NCBI RefSeq assembly: GCF_000378485.1
Contig: NZ_KB899968.1
Span: 1 to 64,000, forward strand
Length of the DNA: 64,000 nucleotides
Source of the DNA: Flavobacterium rivuli WB 3.3-2 = DSM 21788
Lineage (GTDB): Bacteria > Bacteroidota > Bacteroidia > Flavobacteriales > Flavobacteriaceae
Direction of reading: 5' to 3'
Shown: positions 52,956 to 62,633 of the stretch, in pieces
How the letters are laid out: the number at the start of each line of letters is the position of its first letter
Position numbering within the stretch: the stretch's first letter is position 1
Position numbers and translations under genes: made by a program
Notes under the pieces: model-generated
The model's database searches: none
The model's input: the letters and a program-made list of their open reading frames with translations, nothing else
Told to the model about the DNA's origin: nothing

Positions 52956-53780
52956 ATGTTGATTAACTGCAAAGGCAGGCTTACAGATATTTCGTCTCCT
53001 AAAGTAATGGGGATACTAAACTGCACACCCGACTCTTTTTTTGATGGAGGAAAATACCGTAACGAAACCCAACTACTGCAACAGGCAGAAAAGATGCTTA
53101 CCGATGGTGCCACATTTATAGACCTTGGTGCATACTCCAGTAAGCCTAATGCAGAGTTTGTAAGCGAAGACCAGGAACTGCAGCGTATTGTACCTGTTGT
53201 GGAACTGCTTGTAAAGCATTTTCCTGATGTTTTACTTTCTATTGACACGTTTCGTGCTAAAGTTGCCGAAGCCTGTATACTAAGCGGCGCTGCCATTATT
53301 AACGATATTGCTGCCGGCCATCTTGATGATGCCATGCTGCCTACTGTAGGTAAACTAAAAGTGCCTTACATCATGATGCACATGCGTGGCAATCCGCAAA
53401 CTATGGTAAAGCTTACCCAGTATAACGACATTATTAAAGAGATGCTGTTTTATTTTTCTGATAGGATACATGCTGCCCGCACCCACGGTATTGATGATAT
53501 TATTATAGACCCCGGTTTTGGCTTTGCCAAAACACTGGCGCAAAACTATGAGGTACTTAACAAAATGGAACTTTTTGATATTACAGGCCTTCCCTTGCTT
53601 GCCGGAGTTTCCCGCAAATCGATGATCTATAAATTGCTTGGCACTACACCAAAGGAAGCCCTTAACGGTACATCAGTACTAAATACTATAGCACTGACAA
53701 AAGGCGCTAAAATTTTGCGTGTCCACGATGTTAAAGAAGCAGTTGAAACTGTAAAGATTTTTGAACAACTAAAGGCTTAA
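52956..53780 (+). CDS. folP: Dihydropteroate synthase
   Basis: A 274-residue TIM-barrel enzyme of folate synthesis that joins p-aminobenzoate to 6-hydroxymethyl-dihydropterin diphosphate; it is the target of sulfonamides. VMGILNCTPDSFFDGG is signature 1 and DGATFIDLGAYSSKP signature 2. Further landmarks are IINDIAAG, MHMRGNPQTM, IIDPGFGFAKTLAQN and LAGVSRKSMI. All positions expected to bind pterin are present. The start at 52956 agrees with the family length. Confidence 0.96.
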   Translation: MLINCKGRLTDISSPKVMGILNCTPDSFFDGGKYRNETQLLQQAEKMLTDGATFIDLGAYSSKPNAEFVSEDQELQRIVPVVELLVKHFPDVLLSIDTFRAKVAEACILSGAAIINDIAAGHLDDAMLPTVGKLKVPYIMMHMRGNPQTMVKLTQYNDIIKEMLFYFSDRIHAARTHGIDDIIIDPGFGFAKTLAQNYEVLNKMELFDITGLPLLAGVSRKSMIYKLLGTTPKEALNGTSVLNTIALTKGAKILRVHDVKEAVETVKIFEQLKA

Positions 53781-53829
53781 AATACAATTTTGCAATTTAC
53801 TTTTTTAATATCCCATCAAAAAAAATAAA

Positions 53830-54030
53830 ACACACCCCCAACCCCTCTCGAAGAGGGGAGCCAGCTTCACTCGAATGCTACTTAAAATTGTAAATTTCAG
53901 AAATATAATTTGCTCATATTTTAGATGTAAACAAAAATAACAAGCTATTAAAGTTTATTAAACATTGCTTAGGAGTATTTAACGTACAAGCGTAGTTAGT
54001 TCCCCTCTTCGAGAAAAGTTAGGGGTGTGT
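53830..54030. repeat. MITE-like element with 30-bp terminal inverted repeats
   Basis: Arms ACACACCCCCAACCCCTCTC-GAAGAGGGGA (53830-53859) and the reverse complement of TCCCCTCTTCGAGAAAAGTT-AGGGGTGTGT (54001-54030) match at about 26-27 of 30 positions. They enclose ~140 bp of AT-rich non-coding DNA. Each arm also contains a small palindrome, CTCTTCGAGAAAAG or CCCCTCTCGAAGAGGGG. No coding capacity. This resembles a non-autonomous repeat; it fills most of the folP to 54172 gap. Confidence 0.65.
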
Positions 54031-54103
54031 ATTCAATATATTCTATGGAGAATAGAACAATGATTGCAATTCTACTATGTTCCCGTTCAAAATAAACAAA
54101 AAA

Positions 54104-54128
54104 AATCCTGCCCAGGACAGGCAGGATT
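54104..54128 (-). terminator. Terminator of the choice-of-anchor I protein gene
   Basis: A 9-bp stem (AATCCTGCC / GGCAGGATT) with a T-run on the minus strand. A second perfect hairpin, CTTCCGC-AA-GCGGAAG (54132-54147), precedes it in the transcript. Confidence 0.8.
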
Positions 54129-54171
54129 AATCTTCCGCAAGCGGAAGCAAAAATTAAACACGAAACTATTA

Positions 54172-56910
54172 TTATTTGATAATAAGTTTTTTAACAATGC
54201 CTTCAGATGTTTTTACGATGTAAATTCCCGAAGCCATACTTGATGTATCTATAGTAAGTGCCTGTTTGGCCGACTGTAATAGTTTACCGCTGTAGTCGTA
54301 TACTTCGATATCGGCTACACGGTTAAAGTAAACCACACCATCTACAGATGGGTTAGGGAACACAACAAATGTTTTAGGCTCAAGGCTTGGGTTAGTAACA
54401 CCAAGCACATCTGTATTAACTTCGAATACTGTAAGCGTTCCTGAAATTTCGTTAGCTACGATTACATAAGGAGTTTCGTTCGGGCTATCAACATTATTAA
54501 TGTAAAGAATACCTTCAGGGCCATTATCACCACCGTAAGCAGAAACGTTTCTTGTATTGGCATAATCCACAAACTGCACATTAGAAGGGTTTGTTACGTC
54601 ATAAACCATTACACCGCCCACTCTTTCAAGACCTACAAAAGCAAATACTTTATCGGCAATGTGCGCAATAGTTACACCTTCAGGTTCAGGGCCTTTTGCA
54701 CGGCTGCGGTTTTTAGCTGTATTGCTTTCGCTGTCTGCATTAAATATTCCGCTGAAAGCCGGTGCTGTTGAAGTATACATTTCGAAATCATCACCACTAT
54801 CGTATACTCTTGCTTTAGTATCCGCATTAAATATAGAGAATGAACGTGTACCTACAGCATAAATTTGCTCGTAAGCAGTACCATCTGCATTAAGGCCATC
54901 AAGGTTAGTTACCCTCATCCTGCCTGCATTGTAGCTTTTTTTAAGCATCGCAGCCTGAGGATATTCGGTAGCATCAAGGTTATAATTGTTAGCGCCAATT
55001 GTAGTACGCTCTTCAAAACCTTCATATTCTTTTTCGTCACCTTCGTTAGCAGTAACTATATAGTTAGTACCGTTAGCACTGTAGTTAGCAACACCATCCG
55101 GAATAAAGTAAGCCTGTATAGGCCAGTTGGCTATAAGTACTTCCTGATTATTATCTGATATATCAAAACCATTACCCGGCAAACTCATATCTTTAGTGCC
55201 TAAGCCCCAAACATCTGAAATTGTATTGGTCACAAGATTGATTTCTGCTACAGCATTGTTTTCCTGTAATGTAACCCACGCTTTTTGAGAATCGGCGCTT
55301 GTAGTAATATACTCAGGTTCAAAATCCTGAGACATAGTGCTTGTTAGTTTCAGTTTACGTATTCCTGATGCACTAAGCAAAGCTTCGGCTTCCGGTGTAT
55401 TGTAAGCCGTAAATAACAGGGTAGTAACATCATCGTTAGTAAGTGCAGCTACACCACCTGTAATATCAATTATGCTTACAGACCCTTCAGGATCTATGCT
55501 GTAATCAGCATTCGGCTGACCTTCATTTGCAGTAAGTACTTTTGTACCATCCGGCGTGAAAGAGATATTATCCGGCAGGGCACCTACAGTTACCTGGCTG
55601 ATAAAAACACCCTCTGTAGTAAAGAATACTACTGAACCATTAAGTGCCTCATTCGTATTAGGCGAAGCTACGGCCACAATTCCATTTTTAACTGCTACAC
55701 TGGTAACACCACCATAAGGAGTCATATTTATAGAGTTTAGCGTTACCGGAGCTTCAGGATTTGTAAAATCTACAATATCAAGACGGCCTTCAATAGCGCT
55801 GGTAGCAAATAATTTTTTGCTTATAGAATCGTAAGCAACAATCTCGCAAGTACTGTCATTAGCACCAGACGGGTCGAAACTTGTAACATAATCTAAAGCA
55901 ATGCTACGCGTAGGAGCCGGGGCCTGTACATCATTATCTTTAATATAAACCGTAGCAAGTGTTTCGCCGGATATGGTTACACCTACAGGGTTTTCAAGGC
56001 TTAGCACAAAATATTCTGCCTGTTGCTCTTCCAGGGTATCGTCTATAATAGGAATAGTTATAGTTTGTGTAGTGCTGCTTGCATCTGTAAGCGTTATGGT
56101 TTGTGTAGTATATGTAAAGTCGTTACTGTCTGCAGTGCTAAAAGGTGCTCCTTTTAGTACAAGATCTACAGTTCCTGCAGATGGGTTAGCCACATTTACC
56201 ACAAAACTTAGTGTACCTGCATCTTCATTAACCACGATAAAATCATCGGCTAATGAAACTGTTGCAGGAGTTGGCTCAGGGTCTACTGTGCCTTCCAGAG
56301 GTGTACCGGTAACCGTTAGATTATCAAAACGGTTGTTACCGCTTTCACCTGCTGCTGCAGTTCCGCCAAAGTTAATCCTTACTACTATATTTGCAGCATC
56401 ATCTACTCCCGGAACGTTTGAGAAATCAAGTGTTACCAGCTCATAAGCTGTTGCAGAGGGGCTGTATGTTGTTACAGGTAAATCGGTAGTTATAAACGTA
56501 ATGCCACCATCAAGGCTGTATGCATAATTTTGTTCCGTAGCACCTGCAGATGTTCTCGTAGTGGCAAATTTTACCATCACATTTTCATAACCTGTAGTTG
56601 GGAACGAAACAAGTAAACTACGCGTATCGCTTGGGTTACGTGGGCGAAGGCCCAAGCCTGCCGGAGCGGCATTTTGTGCGTTTAAAACGTCACCATCTAC
56701 ATTATCAAGATATCCGGCGCCTGTTCCGGTATACAAAATAGATGTTGTAGCTCCTGTAATGTTTGTTAAATCTGCAGCAATGGGACTCTCTATATGCCCA
56801 TTTGGCAGCGAATTAAAACTCCAGTAATGTACTAATGATTGTGCCTGGGCAACCTGTGCCAGTGAACCACAAAGCAAAAGCATAAAAACTTTTTTGTAAT
56901 TTTGAAACAT
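54172..56910 (-). CDS. T9SS-secreted choice-of-anchor I beta-propeller protein
   Basis: Starting at 56910 gives 912 residues with a signal peptide (MFQNYKKVFMLLLCGSLAQVAQAQ). In order: an N-terminal beta-sandwich that may be carbohydrate-binding (about 25-190), a Calx-beta-like repeat (about 210-310, VSLADDFIVVNEDAGTLSFVV), and a large propeller (about 325-815) with GVTSVAVKNGIVAVA, FTPDGTKVLTANEGQPN, EPEGVTIAHI and FAFVGLERVGGVMVYDVTNP. It ends in a type A T9SS sorting domain (FVVFPNPSVDGVVYFN to GIVKKLIIK). The propeller type is the choice-of-anchor I family, related to extracellular alkaline-phosphatase-like proteins; the enzyme activity is not established. It should be exported by the PorQ-containing T9SS. 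Confidence 0.9.
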   Translation of the reverse strand: MFQNYKKVFMLLLCGSLAQVAQAQSLVHYWSFNSLPNGHIESPIAADLTNITGATTSILYTGTGAGYLDNVDGDVLNAQNAAPAGLGLRPRNPSDTRSLLVSFPTTGYENVMVKFATTRTSAGATEQNYAYSLDGGITFITTDLPVTTYSPSATAYELVTLDFSNVPGVDDAANIVVRINFGGTAAAGESGNNRFDNLTVTGTPLEGTVDPEPTPATVSLADDFIVVNEDAGTLSFVVNVANPSAGTVDLVLKGAPFSTADSNDFTYTTQTITLTDASSTTQTITIPIIDDTLEEQQAEYFVLSLENPVGVTISGETLATVYIKDNDVQAPAPTRSIALDYVTSFDPSGANDSTCEIVAYDSISKKLFATSAIEGRLDIVDFTNPEAPVTLNSINMTPYGGVTSVAVKNGIVAVASPNTNEALNGSVVFFTTEGVFISQVTVGALPDNISFTPDGTKVLTANEGQPNADYSIDPEGSVSIIDITGGVAALTNDDVTTLLFTAYNTPEAEALLSASGIRKLKLTSTMSQDFEPEYITTSADSQKAWVTLQENNAVAEINLVTNTISDVWGLGTKDMSLPGNGFDISDNNQEVLIANWPIQAYFIPDGVANYSANGTNYIVTANEGDEKEYEGFEERTTIGANNYNLDATEYPQAAMLKKSYNAGRMRVTNLDGLNADGTAYEQIYAVGTRSFSIFNADTKARVYDSGDDFEMYTSTAPAFSGIFNADSESNTAKNRSRAKGPEPEGVTIAHIADKVFAFVGLERVGGVMVYDVTNPSNVQFVDYANTRNVSAYGGDNGPEGILYINNVDSPNETPYVIVANEISGTLTVFEVNTDVLGVTNPSLEPKTFVVFPNPSVDGVVYFNRVADIEVYDYSGKLLQSAKQALTIDTSSMASGIYIVKTSEGIVKKLIIK

Positions 56911-57081
56911 AATTTTGTGTGTTGTTAATTGTAGCTGCAAAAATGGACGTTGTAGTTTAACTTACCTTTACGCAAAAATGAATGCTACATTATTATCATG
57001 TTATCAAAGTTTTGTAACTGTAAAGCGAAAACGATTTTATAAGCCACCACTTAATAATTACATAACCCCATACTACAAAAA

Positions 57082-57107
57082 AAGCCTACCAAAAATTTGG
57101 CAGGCTT
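57082..57107 (-). terminator. Terminator of the fasciclin gene
   Basis: A hairpin AAGCCTACC / GGCAGGCTT with one mismatch, next to a T-run on the minus strand and just beyond the stop. Confidence 0.6.
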
Positions 57108-57130
57108 AAGCAATTTAAAAAAAGGGTTAG

Positions 57131-57691
57131 TTAACTTTTAGGCATTAAAACCGTATCAATTACATGTATAACGCCATTACTTTGGTCAACATCAGCAATT
57201 GTAATTTTGGCTTTACCACCTTTTTCATCCATTATCCACACGTCCTTACCGTTCATCATAAAGGTAAGCGTACCGCCCTGAACTGTTTTAGCAGTGTATT
57301 TACCATTACCTTTTTTAATGCCGGCCATAACATCTGCCGCACTCCATTTACCTGCTACCACATGGTAAGTAAGTATAGTCGTAAGCATTTTTTTGTTCTC
57401 AGGTTTTAGTAAAGTTTCTACAGTTCCTTTTGGCAATTTATTAAATGCCGCATTTGTAGGTGCAAAAACAGTAAACGGCCCTTTACCTTCAAGAGTTTCT
57501 ACAAGGCCGGCAGCCTTAACGGCAGCAACAAGCGTAGTATGGTCTTTAGAGTTTACCGCATTTTCTATAATGTTTTTGTTAGGATACATTGCTGCACCAC
57601 CCACCATTTTAGTTTTTTGTGCAAAAGTTGCCGATCCTGTTAGCATAGTAAAAGCTACAAGAGCTACTGATAAAATTTTTGAAGTTTTCAT
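57131..57691 (-). CDS. Secreted fasciclin-domain protein
   Basis: Starting at 57691 gives 186 residues with a signal peptide (MKTSKILSVALVAFTMLTGSATFAQ). One fasciclin (FAS1) domain covers nearly all of the mature protein: TLVAAVKAAGLVETLEGKGPFTVFAPTNAAF (H1 motif), LTYHVVAGKWS (YH motif) and the end NGVIHVIDTVLMPK (H2 motif). Such domains mediate adhesion or act as small periplasmic stress proteins. Monocistronic. Confidence 0.94.
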   Translation of the reverse strand: MKTSKILSVALVAFTMLTGSATFAQKTKMVGGAAMYPNKNIIENAVNSKDHTTLVAAVKAAGLVETLEGKGPFTVFAPTNAAFNKLPKGTVETLLKPENKKMLTTILTYHVVAGKWSAADVMAGIKKGNGKYTAKTVQGGTLTFMMNGKDVWIMDEKGGKAKITIADVDQSNGVIHVIDTVLMPKS

Positions 57692-57977
57692 GGTTTGTTT
57701 TTTTAAATGTTTATAAAGACAGATACGCCACAAAACAAATCATGGTTTTTTAACAGGAGAATTTTTAGAAAACATTAACTTTTGCCAAAGTAATCCTTTT
57801 GTTGCGGAGGTTGATATAGTATATATTTTATATTCAGGATTTAGCATTGTGTTGCCATTTCGATACACATGTTACTATCTGTATATCAGATTTCACCGGA
57901 TTCAGGTGGCGGACTTATATGAACTATCACTCTTCTGTAGAAAATTTTCCTTGCTATTGTTGCGGAAAAGACCCATA

Positions 57978-58298
57978 CTATTTTTCTTTATTTTTAATAT
58001 TGCCTATCAACTCATCTTTGCTGATAGCAAACCGGTTTGCTCTTTTATTAGATATGTCGCCGTAGTCTGTCCACATAAGTTCTGCGCCATCTTCAATATT
58101 TTCATATATGGGTAGTAAATCTCCAATACCCACAAAGGACCATTGCATTTCTTTATGGTTAGCATTAATGAATTTGTATTCTTTTTCCTTACCTATTTTT
58201 AAGCCTTTTTTATAGGCTTCTTCAGGAGATTCAGCTTTTACTAAGTGTGTGTTTCCCCAAGTTGTTACCCTTCTTAAATCGTTAGTTTTGTTACTCAC
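57978..58298 (-). CDS. DUF4288-like protein with an unclear start
   Basis: A 106-residue frame opens with GTG at 58298, but recognisable protein continues upstream to 58358: NQNKQWYLIEIIEKCEPVV joins MSNKTNDLRRVTTWGNTHLVKAESPEEAYKKGLKIG. The W-Y-x-x start, the RRVTTWGNTHLVKAESPEEAYKKG segment and the length are those of DUF4288 proteins, which normally begin a few residues before the WY. No ATG, GTG or TTG exists between the upstream stop at 58361 and the WY codons; only ATA at 58358. Either an unusual start is used or the start codon has mutated. Its function is unknown. Confidence 0.65.
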   Translation of the reverse strand: MSNKTNDLRRVTTWGNTHLVKAESPEEAYKKGLKIGKEKEYKFINANHKEMQWSFVGIGDLLPIYENIEDGAELMWTDYGDISNKRANRFAISKDELIGNIKNKEK

Positions 58299-58426
58299 AA
58301 CCGGTTCGCACTTTTCGATAATTTCAATCAGGTACCATTGTTTATTCTGATTAGCTATTTATTCTGAAGTTTGCATTTGTAGCTTTTATTATATTTGGGA
58401 ATATACTAAATTAATAAAAGCAAAAA

Positions 58427-58448
58427 ACGCCCCCATTTCTGGAGGCGT
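58427..58448 (-). terminator. Terminator of purL
   Basis: A hairpin ACGCCCCC / GGAGGCGT (6-nt loop) followed by a T-run on the minus strand. A homologous hairpin follows the purL-tail fragment at 46427-46450. Confidence 0.85.
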
Positions 58449-58497
58449 CTATCATCTATTATTTTTTGTCTGAAAATCTAACAGTCCAATAATCTAA

Positions 58498-61400
58498 TTA
58501 TCTCTTCTCAATCCACTCACGGGCGTTAACAAACGCTTCGTGCCATGGCGAAACCTCATCAGTACGGCCTTCAGGGTAATAAGCCCAGTTCCACTGGAAC
58601 ATAGAGCGCTCTATGTGCGGCATCATAACCAGGTGGCGGCCATTGTTGCTTGCCATCATAGCAATATCAAAGTGCGAGCCGTTAGGGTTAGCCGGGTAGC
58701 CGTTGTAAGCGTATTTTGCCACAACATCATACTTATCTTCGGTGTAGGGTAAGTCGAATTTACCTTCACCATGAGATATCCACACACCCAGCGTACTGCC
58801 GGCAAGCGTGCTTAGCATAACCGAGCTGTTTTCCTGCACAGTAACCGATGTAAAGCCACTTTCGTGTTTTTTACTGTCGTTATGCAGCATGCGCGGTTTT
58901 ACTTCATGGTCGGGGTTTATAAGGCCAAGCTCTATAAACAGCTGGCATCCGTTACAAATACCTACCGATAGTGTATCTTCTCTCGCAAAGAATTTTTCTA
59001 AAGCAATTTTAGCTTTTTCGTTATAAAGGAAAGCACCTGCCCAGCCCTTAGCCGAACCCAGTACATCGCTGTTGGAGAAACCTCCCACAGCACCAATAAA
59101 CTGAATATCTTCAAGTGTTTCACGGCCGGAAATAAGGTCGGTCATGTGTACGTCTTTCACATCAAAACCGGCAAGGTACATGGCATTTGCCATTTCACGT
59201 TCCGAGTTACTGCCTTTCTCACGGATAATTGCCGCTTTAGGGCGTGGTTTAGACGGGTCTAACACCACTTTTTTACCTGTAAACTGGCTCGGGAATGTGT
59301 ATTGTAACGGTTGGTTTTTGTAGTTGTTGTAACGCTCCTGTGCTTTTTGTTTGCCACTTTGTTTCTGGTCAAGCAGGTAAGAGGTTTTAAACCAGGTATC
59401 CCTTGTTTCTTTAACGTCAAAGGTATAGTTGGCATCGCCGTTTTTAACGGTTACCGTGTTGCCCTCTTTAGGCTTGCCTATAAGAGTGAACGCTACGTTG
59501 TTTTTAGCAAAAACTTCTTCGACAGTAGTATCTGCCTGAATAACAATCGCAATGTTCTCAGCAAATAGGGCTTTTACAGTATCAGCTTCGTTAAGGTTTG
59601 TCAGGTCGTAATCAGCACCCAGGTTAACCTCGGCAAAGCTCATTTCAAGAAGTGTAGTTATTAAACCACCGCTGCCTATATCGTGGCCTGCTGCAATTTT
59701 ACCGTCTTTAATTAAATCTTGTATAGTATTAAAAGCATTTTTAAAATTGGCTGCATCCCTGATGCTAGGTACTTCGCTGCCCACTTTGTTAAGCACCTGC
59801 GCGAAAGACGATCCGCCAAGTTTAAAGGCATCGCCGCTAAGGTTAATATGGTAAATGTTACCGCCGTTCTTTTTAAGTACAGGCTCTACCACTTTACGAA
59901 TGTCGCTACAGTTACCTGCGGCAGATATTATCACGGTACCCGGGGCAATAACATCGCCATCAGGGTATTTTTGTTTCATGGAAAGCGAATCTTTACCGGT
60001 AGGGATGTTGATGCCCAGTTCGATAGCAAAATCGCTGCAGCCTTGTACGGCTTCATACAAACGGGCATCTTCGCCTTCGTTCTTACAAGCCCACATCCAG
60101 TTTGCCGAAAGCGATACGCTTGCCAAACCGTCTTTAAGCGGAGCAAAAACAATGTTTGATAAAGCCTCGCCAATAGAGTTACGGCTACCCGCAACAGGAT
60201 CTACCAATGCCGAAACAGGGGAGTGGCCTATAGTAGTTGCTATACCTTCTTTACCGGCATAATCAAGCGCCATAACGCCCACGTTGTTTAACGGTAGCTG
60301 AATAGGGCCTGCCGTTTGCTGCTTGGCAACTTTACCGCCCACACAACGGTCTACCTTATTAGTTAACCAGTCTTTACTGGCCACGGCTTCAAGCTGCAAT
60401 ACCTGGTTAAGGTAATCGTGCAGTTTTTCCTGTGTATATTCAGGGTTGCTGTAATTAACGGCAACCGTTTTGTCTTCCATGATGGTTTTTGGCGAAGAGC
60501 CAAACATGTCTTCCAGCGCAAAATCCATTGGTTTTGCATGGGTTGTGGCACTCTCAAAAGTAAAGCGGTGGTCGCCTGTTACATCACCCACAGCATACAT
60601 AGGGCTACGCTCACGATCGGCAATGCGTTGCAATGTATCAATATCTTTTTGCCCAATAACAAGGCCCATACGTTCCTGGCTCTCGTTACCTATAATTTCT
60701 TTAGCCGAAAGCGTAGGGTCGCCCACCGGCAATTTGTCAAGGTCTATTTTACCGCCTGTCTCTTCTACAAGTTCGCTAAGGCAGTTTAAGTGTCCGCCCG
60801 CACCGTGATCGTGAATAGAAACAATAGGGTTAACATCGGCCTCTACCAGTCCGCGTACAGCGTTAGCGGCACGTTTTTGCATTTCGGGGTTAGAACGCTG
60901 CACGGCATTAAGCTCGATACCTGATGCAAAAGCACCTGTATCTGCACTTGATACTGCTGCACCACCCATACCTATGCGGTAGTTTTCGCCACCCAGTATA
61001 ACAATTTTGTCTCCCACCTGTGGTTTTTGCTTGGCCGCCTGGCTGGCTTTACCATAGCCTACACCACCGGCAAGCATTATTACTTTATCAAAGCCTAACT
61101 TACGGCCTTCTTCCTCATGTTCAAACGTAAGTACCGACCCTGTAATAAGCGGCTGCCCGAATTTATTACCAAAATCAGATGCTCCGTTAGAGGCTTTTAT
61201 TAATATATCCATTGGGGTTTGGTACAGCCATTTGCGCTCGTCCATACCCTCTTCCCATGTCCTGTTTTCTTCCAGTCTTGAGTAGGCCGTCATGTACACA
61301 GCTGTACCTGCAAGAGGGAGCGATCCCTGCCCACCGGCAAGCCTGTCGCGAATTTCTCCGCCTGCACCCGTAGCAGCACCATTAAAGGGCTCTACCGTGG

Positions 61401-62157
61401 TAGGAAAGTTGTGGGTTTCTGCTTTTATTGAGATAACAGAGTTAAATTCTTTAATCGCGTAGAAGTCGGGTTTATCAGCCGTTTCAGGGGCAAACTGCTG
61501 TACGCGCGGGCCTTTTATAAACGCCACGTTGTCTTTGTATGCCGAAACGATATCGCCCGGTGTCTCTACCGATGTTTTCTTGATAAGCTTGAATAACGAT
61601 GATGGTTTTTCTTCGCCATCTATTACAAACGTACCGTTGAATATTTTGTGGCGGCAGTGCTCGCTGTTAACCTGAGAGAATCCGAATACTTCGCTGTCAG
61701 TTAATTTTCTGCCAAGTTTGGTTGCCAGGTTATTAAGGTAATCTACCTCTTCCGGGTTAAGCGAAAGCCCTTCCTGTTTATTGTAAGCCGCGATATCCTC
61801 AATTTCGAGGATAGGCTCGGGCTTGATGTTTATAGTGTAAATGTCCTGATCAAGGCCGTCATACTTTTGCGAAAGCATAGGGTCGAATTTGGCATCGGCC
61901 TCAGCTACTTTCTCAAACTCCTCGATGCGGATAATGCCTTCGATGCCCATATTCTGGGTAATCTCTACAGCATTAGTGCTCCAGGGCGTGATCATGGTGG
62001 CACGTGGGCCAACAAAAAAATCCGTAAGGACGGATTTTTCTATTTTATGCGCGTTGCCAAAAAGCCAGTTTAATTTTGAAATATCCTCTGCCGAAAGCTG
62101 GTTTTGCGACTGTACTGCAAAAACCGTATTGGTCTGGTTTCCGAAGAAATGGATCAT
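58498..62157 (-). CDS. purL: Phosphoribosylformylglycinamidine synthase
   Basis: A 1219-residue single-chain FGAM synthase of the gamma-proteobacterial/eukaryotic type, which makes FGAM from FGAR, glutamine and ATP in purine synthesis. The N-terminal part contains GPRATMITPWSTNAVEI. The central catalytic half shows SEHCRHKIFNG, ETHNFPTTVEPFNGAATGAGGEIRD and DHGAGGHLNC. The C-terminal glutaminase domain begins near PKAAIIREKGSNSEREMA and has the nucleophile in VGICNGCQLFIELGL. The end, PWHEAFVNAREWIEKR, is duplicated at 46311. Intact and of normal length. Confidence 0.97.
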   Translation of the reverse strand: MIHFFGNQTNTVFAVQSQNQLSAEDISKLNWLFGNAHKIEKSVLTDFFVGPRATMITPWSTNAVEITQNMGIEGIIRIEEFEKVAEADAKFDPMLSQKYDGLDQDIYTINIKPEPILEIEDIAAYNKQEGLSLNPEEVDYLNNLATKLGRKLTDSEVFGFSQVNSEHCRHKIFNGTFVIDGEEKPSSLFKLIKKTSVETPGDIVSAYKDNVAFIKGPRVQQFAPETADKPDFYAIKEFNSVISIKAETHNFPTTVEPFNGAATGAGGEIRDRLAGGQGSLPLAGTAVYMTAYSRLEENRTWEEGMDERKWLYQTPMDILIKASNGASDFGNKFGQPLITGSVLTFEHEEEGRKLGFDKVIMLAGGVGYGKASQAAKQKPQVGDKIVILGGENYRIGMGGAAVSSADTGAFASGIELNAVQRSNPEMQKRAANAVRGLVEADVNPIVSIHDHGAGGHLNCLSELVEETGGKIDLDKLPVGDPTLSAKEIIGNESQERMGLVIGQKDIDTLQRIADRERSPMYAVGDVTGDHRFTFESATTHAKPMDFALEDMFGSSPKTIMEDKTVAVNYSNPEYTQEKLHDYLNQVLQLEAVASKDWLTNKVDRCVGGKVAKQQTAGPIQLPLNNVGVMALDYAGKEGIATTIGHSPVSALVDPVAGSRNSIGEALSNIVFAPLKDGLASVSLSANWMWACKNEGEDARLYEAVQGCSDFAIELGINIPTGKDSLSMKQKYPDGDVIAPGTVIISAAGNCSDIRKVVEPVLKKNGGNIYHINLSGDAFKLGGSSFAQVLNKVGSEVPSIRDAANFKNAFNTIQDLIKDGKIAAGHDIGSGGLITTLLEMSFAEVNLGADYDLTNLNEADTVKALFAENIAIVIQADTTVEEVFAKNNVAFTLIGKPKEGNTVTVKNGDANYTFDVKETRDTWFKTSYLLDQKQSGKQKAQERYNNYKNQPLQYTFPSQFTGKKVVLDPSKPRPKAAIIREKGSNSEREMANAMYLAGFDVKDVHMTDLISGRETLEDIQFIGAVGGFSNSDVLGSAKGWAGAFLYNEKAKIALEKFFAREDTLSVGICNGCQLFIELGLINPDHEVKPRMLHNDSKKHESGFTSVTVQENSSVMLSTLAGSTLGVWISHGEGKFDLPYTEDKYDVVAKYAYNGYPANPNGSHFDIAMMASNNGRHLVMMPHIERSMFQWNWAYYPEGRTDEVSPWHEAFVNAREWIEKR

Positions 62158-62267
62158 TAGTATGTGTGTTGTTGTTTAAGGTGCAAAATTAATCAAAAAA
62201 GCGGAATTAGGCAAGTGTAAAAGAGTTGATTTGAAAGGCGATAAATTTGTTGAACAGGCATAGTTTT

Positions 62268-62300
62268 AGTTTTCAAATTGAAAACTTTTTAGTAATTTTG
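62268..62300 (+). promoter_or_regulatory. Promoter/operator of higBA
   Basis: A perfect palindrome AGTTTTCAA-A-TTGAAAACT (62268-62286) directly precedes a TAATTTTG -7 box (62293-62300). The box ends 4 bp before the higB ATG, so the transcript would be nearly leaderless. The palindrome covers the -33 region and is a likely HigA binding site. Confidence 0.65.
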
Positions 62301-62304
62301 TTGA

Positions 62305-62631
62305 ATGAAGGTGTTGGTTAAGAAGACGGTTTTATTTTACATAAAAAAATATCCAATGGCGGAAATGCCGTTAATGATTTGGTATAATGATTTTTCTAAA
62401 AATGAATTCGCTAATTTTAATGAACTTAAAAAGGTTTATGGGAATGCCAGTATTGTAAACAACGGAAGGGTTGTATTTAATATTAAAGGAAATGATTTCA
62501 GGTTAATAGTTTCAACAAATTTTTTGCAGGGTGCATGTTATGTTATTTGGTTTGGAACTCACAAAGAATATGATAAAGTTAATGTTGAAACAGTTGTATT
62601 TGATACTTCGATTTTAACGGAAAAAAAATAA
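62305..62631 (+). CDS. higB: HigB-family mRNA-interferase toxin
   Basis: A 108-residue RelE-superfamily toxin. GRVVFNIKGNDFRLIVSTNF and YVIWFGTHKEYDKVN are the hallmark segments of the HigB (PF09907-type) family that cleaves mRNA on the ribosome. The toxin gene comes first, as usual for higBA, and ends 2 bp before the antitoxin ATG. Length is close to the family mean and no lesion is visible. The N-terminal ~15 residues are Lys-rich. Confidence 0.9.
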   Translation: MKVLVKKTVLFYIKKYPMAEMPLMIWYNDFSKNEFANFNELKKVYGNASIVNNGRVVFNIKGNDFRLIVSTNFLQGACYVIWFGTHKEYDKVNVETVVFDTSILTEKK

Positions 62632-62633
62632 AA

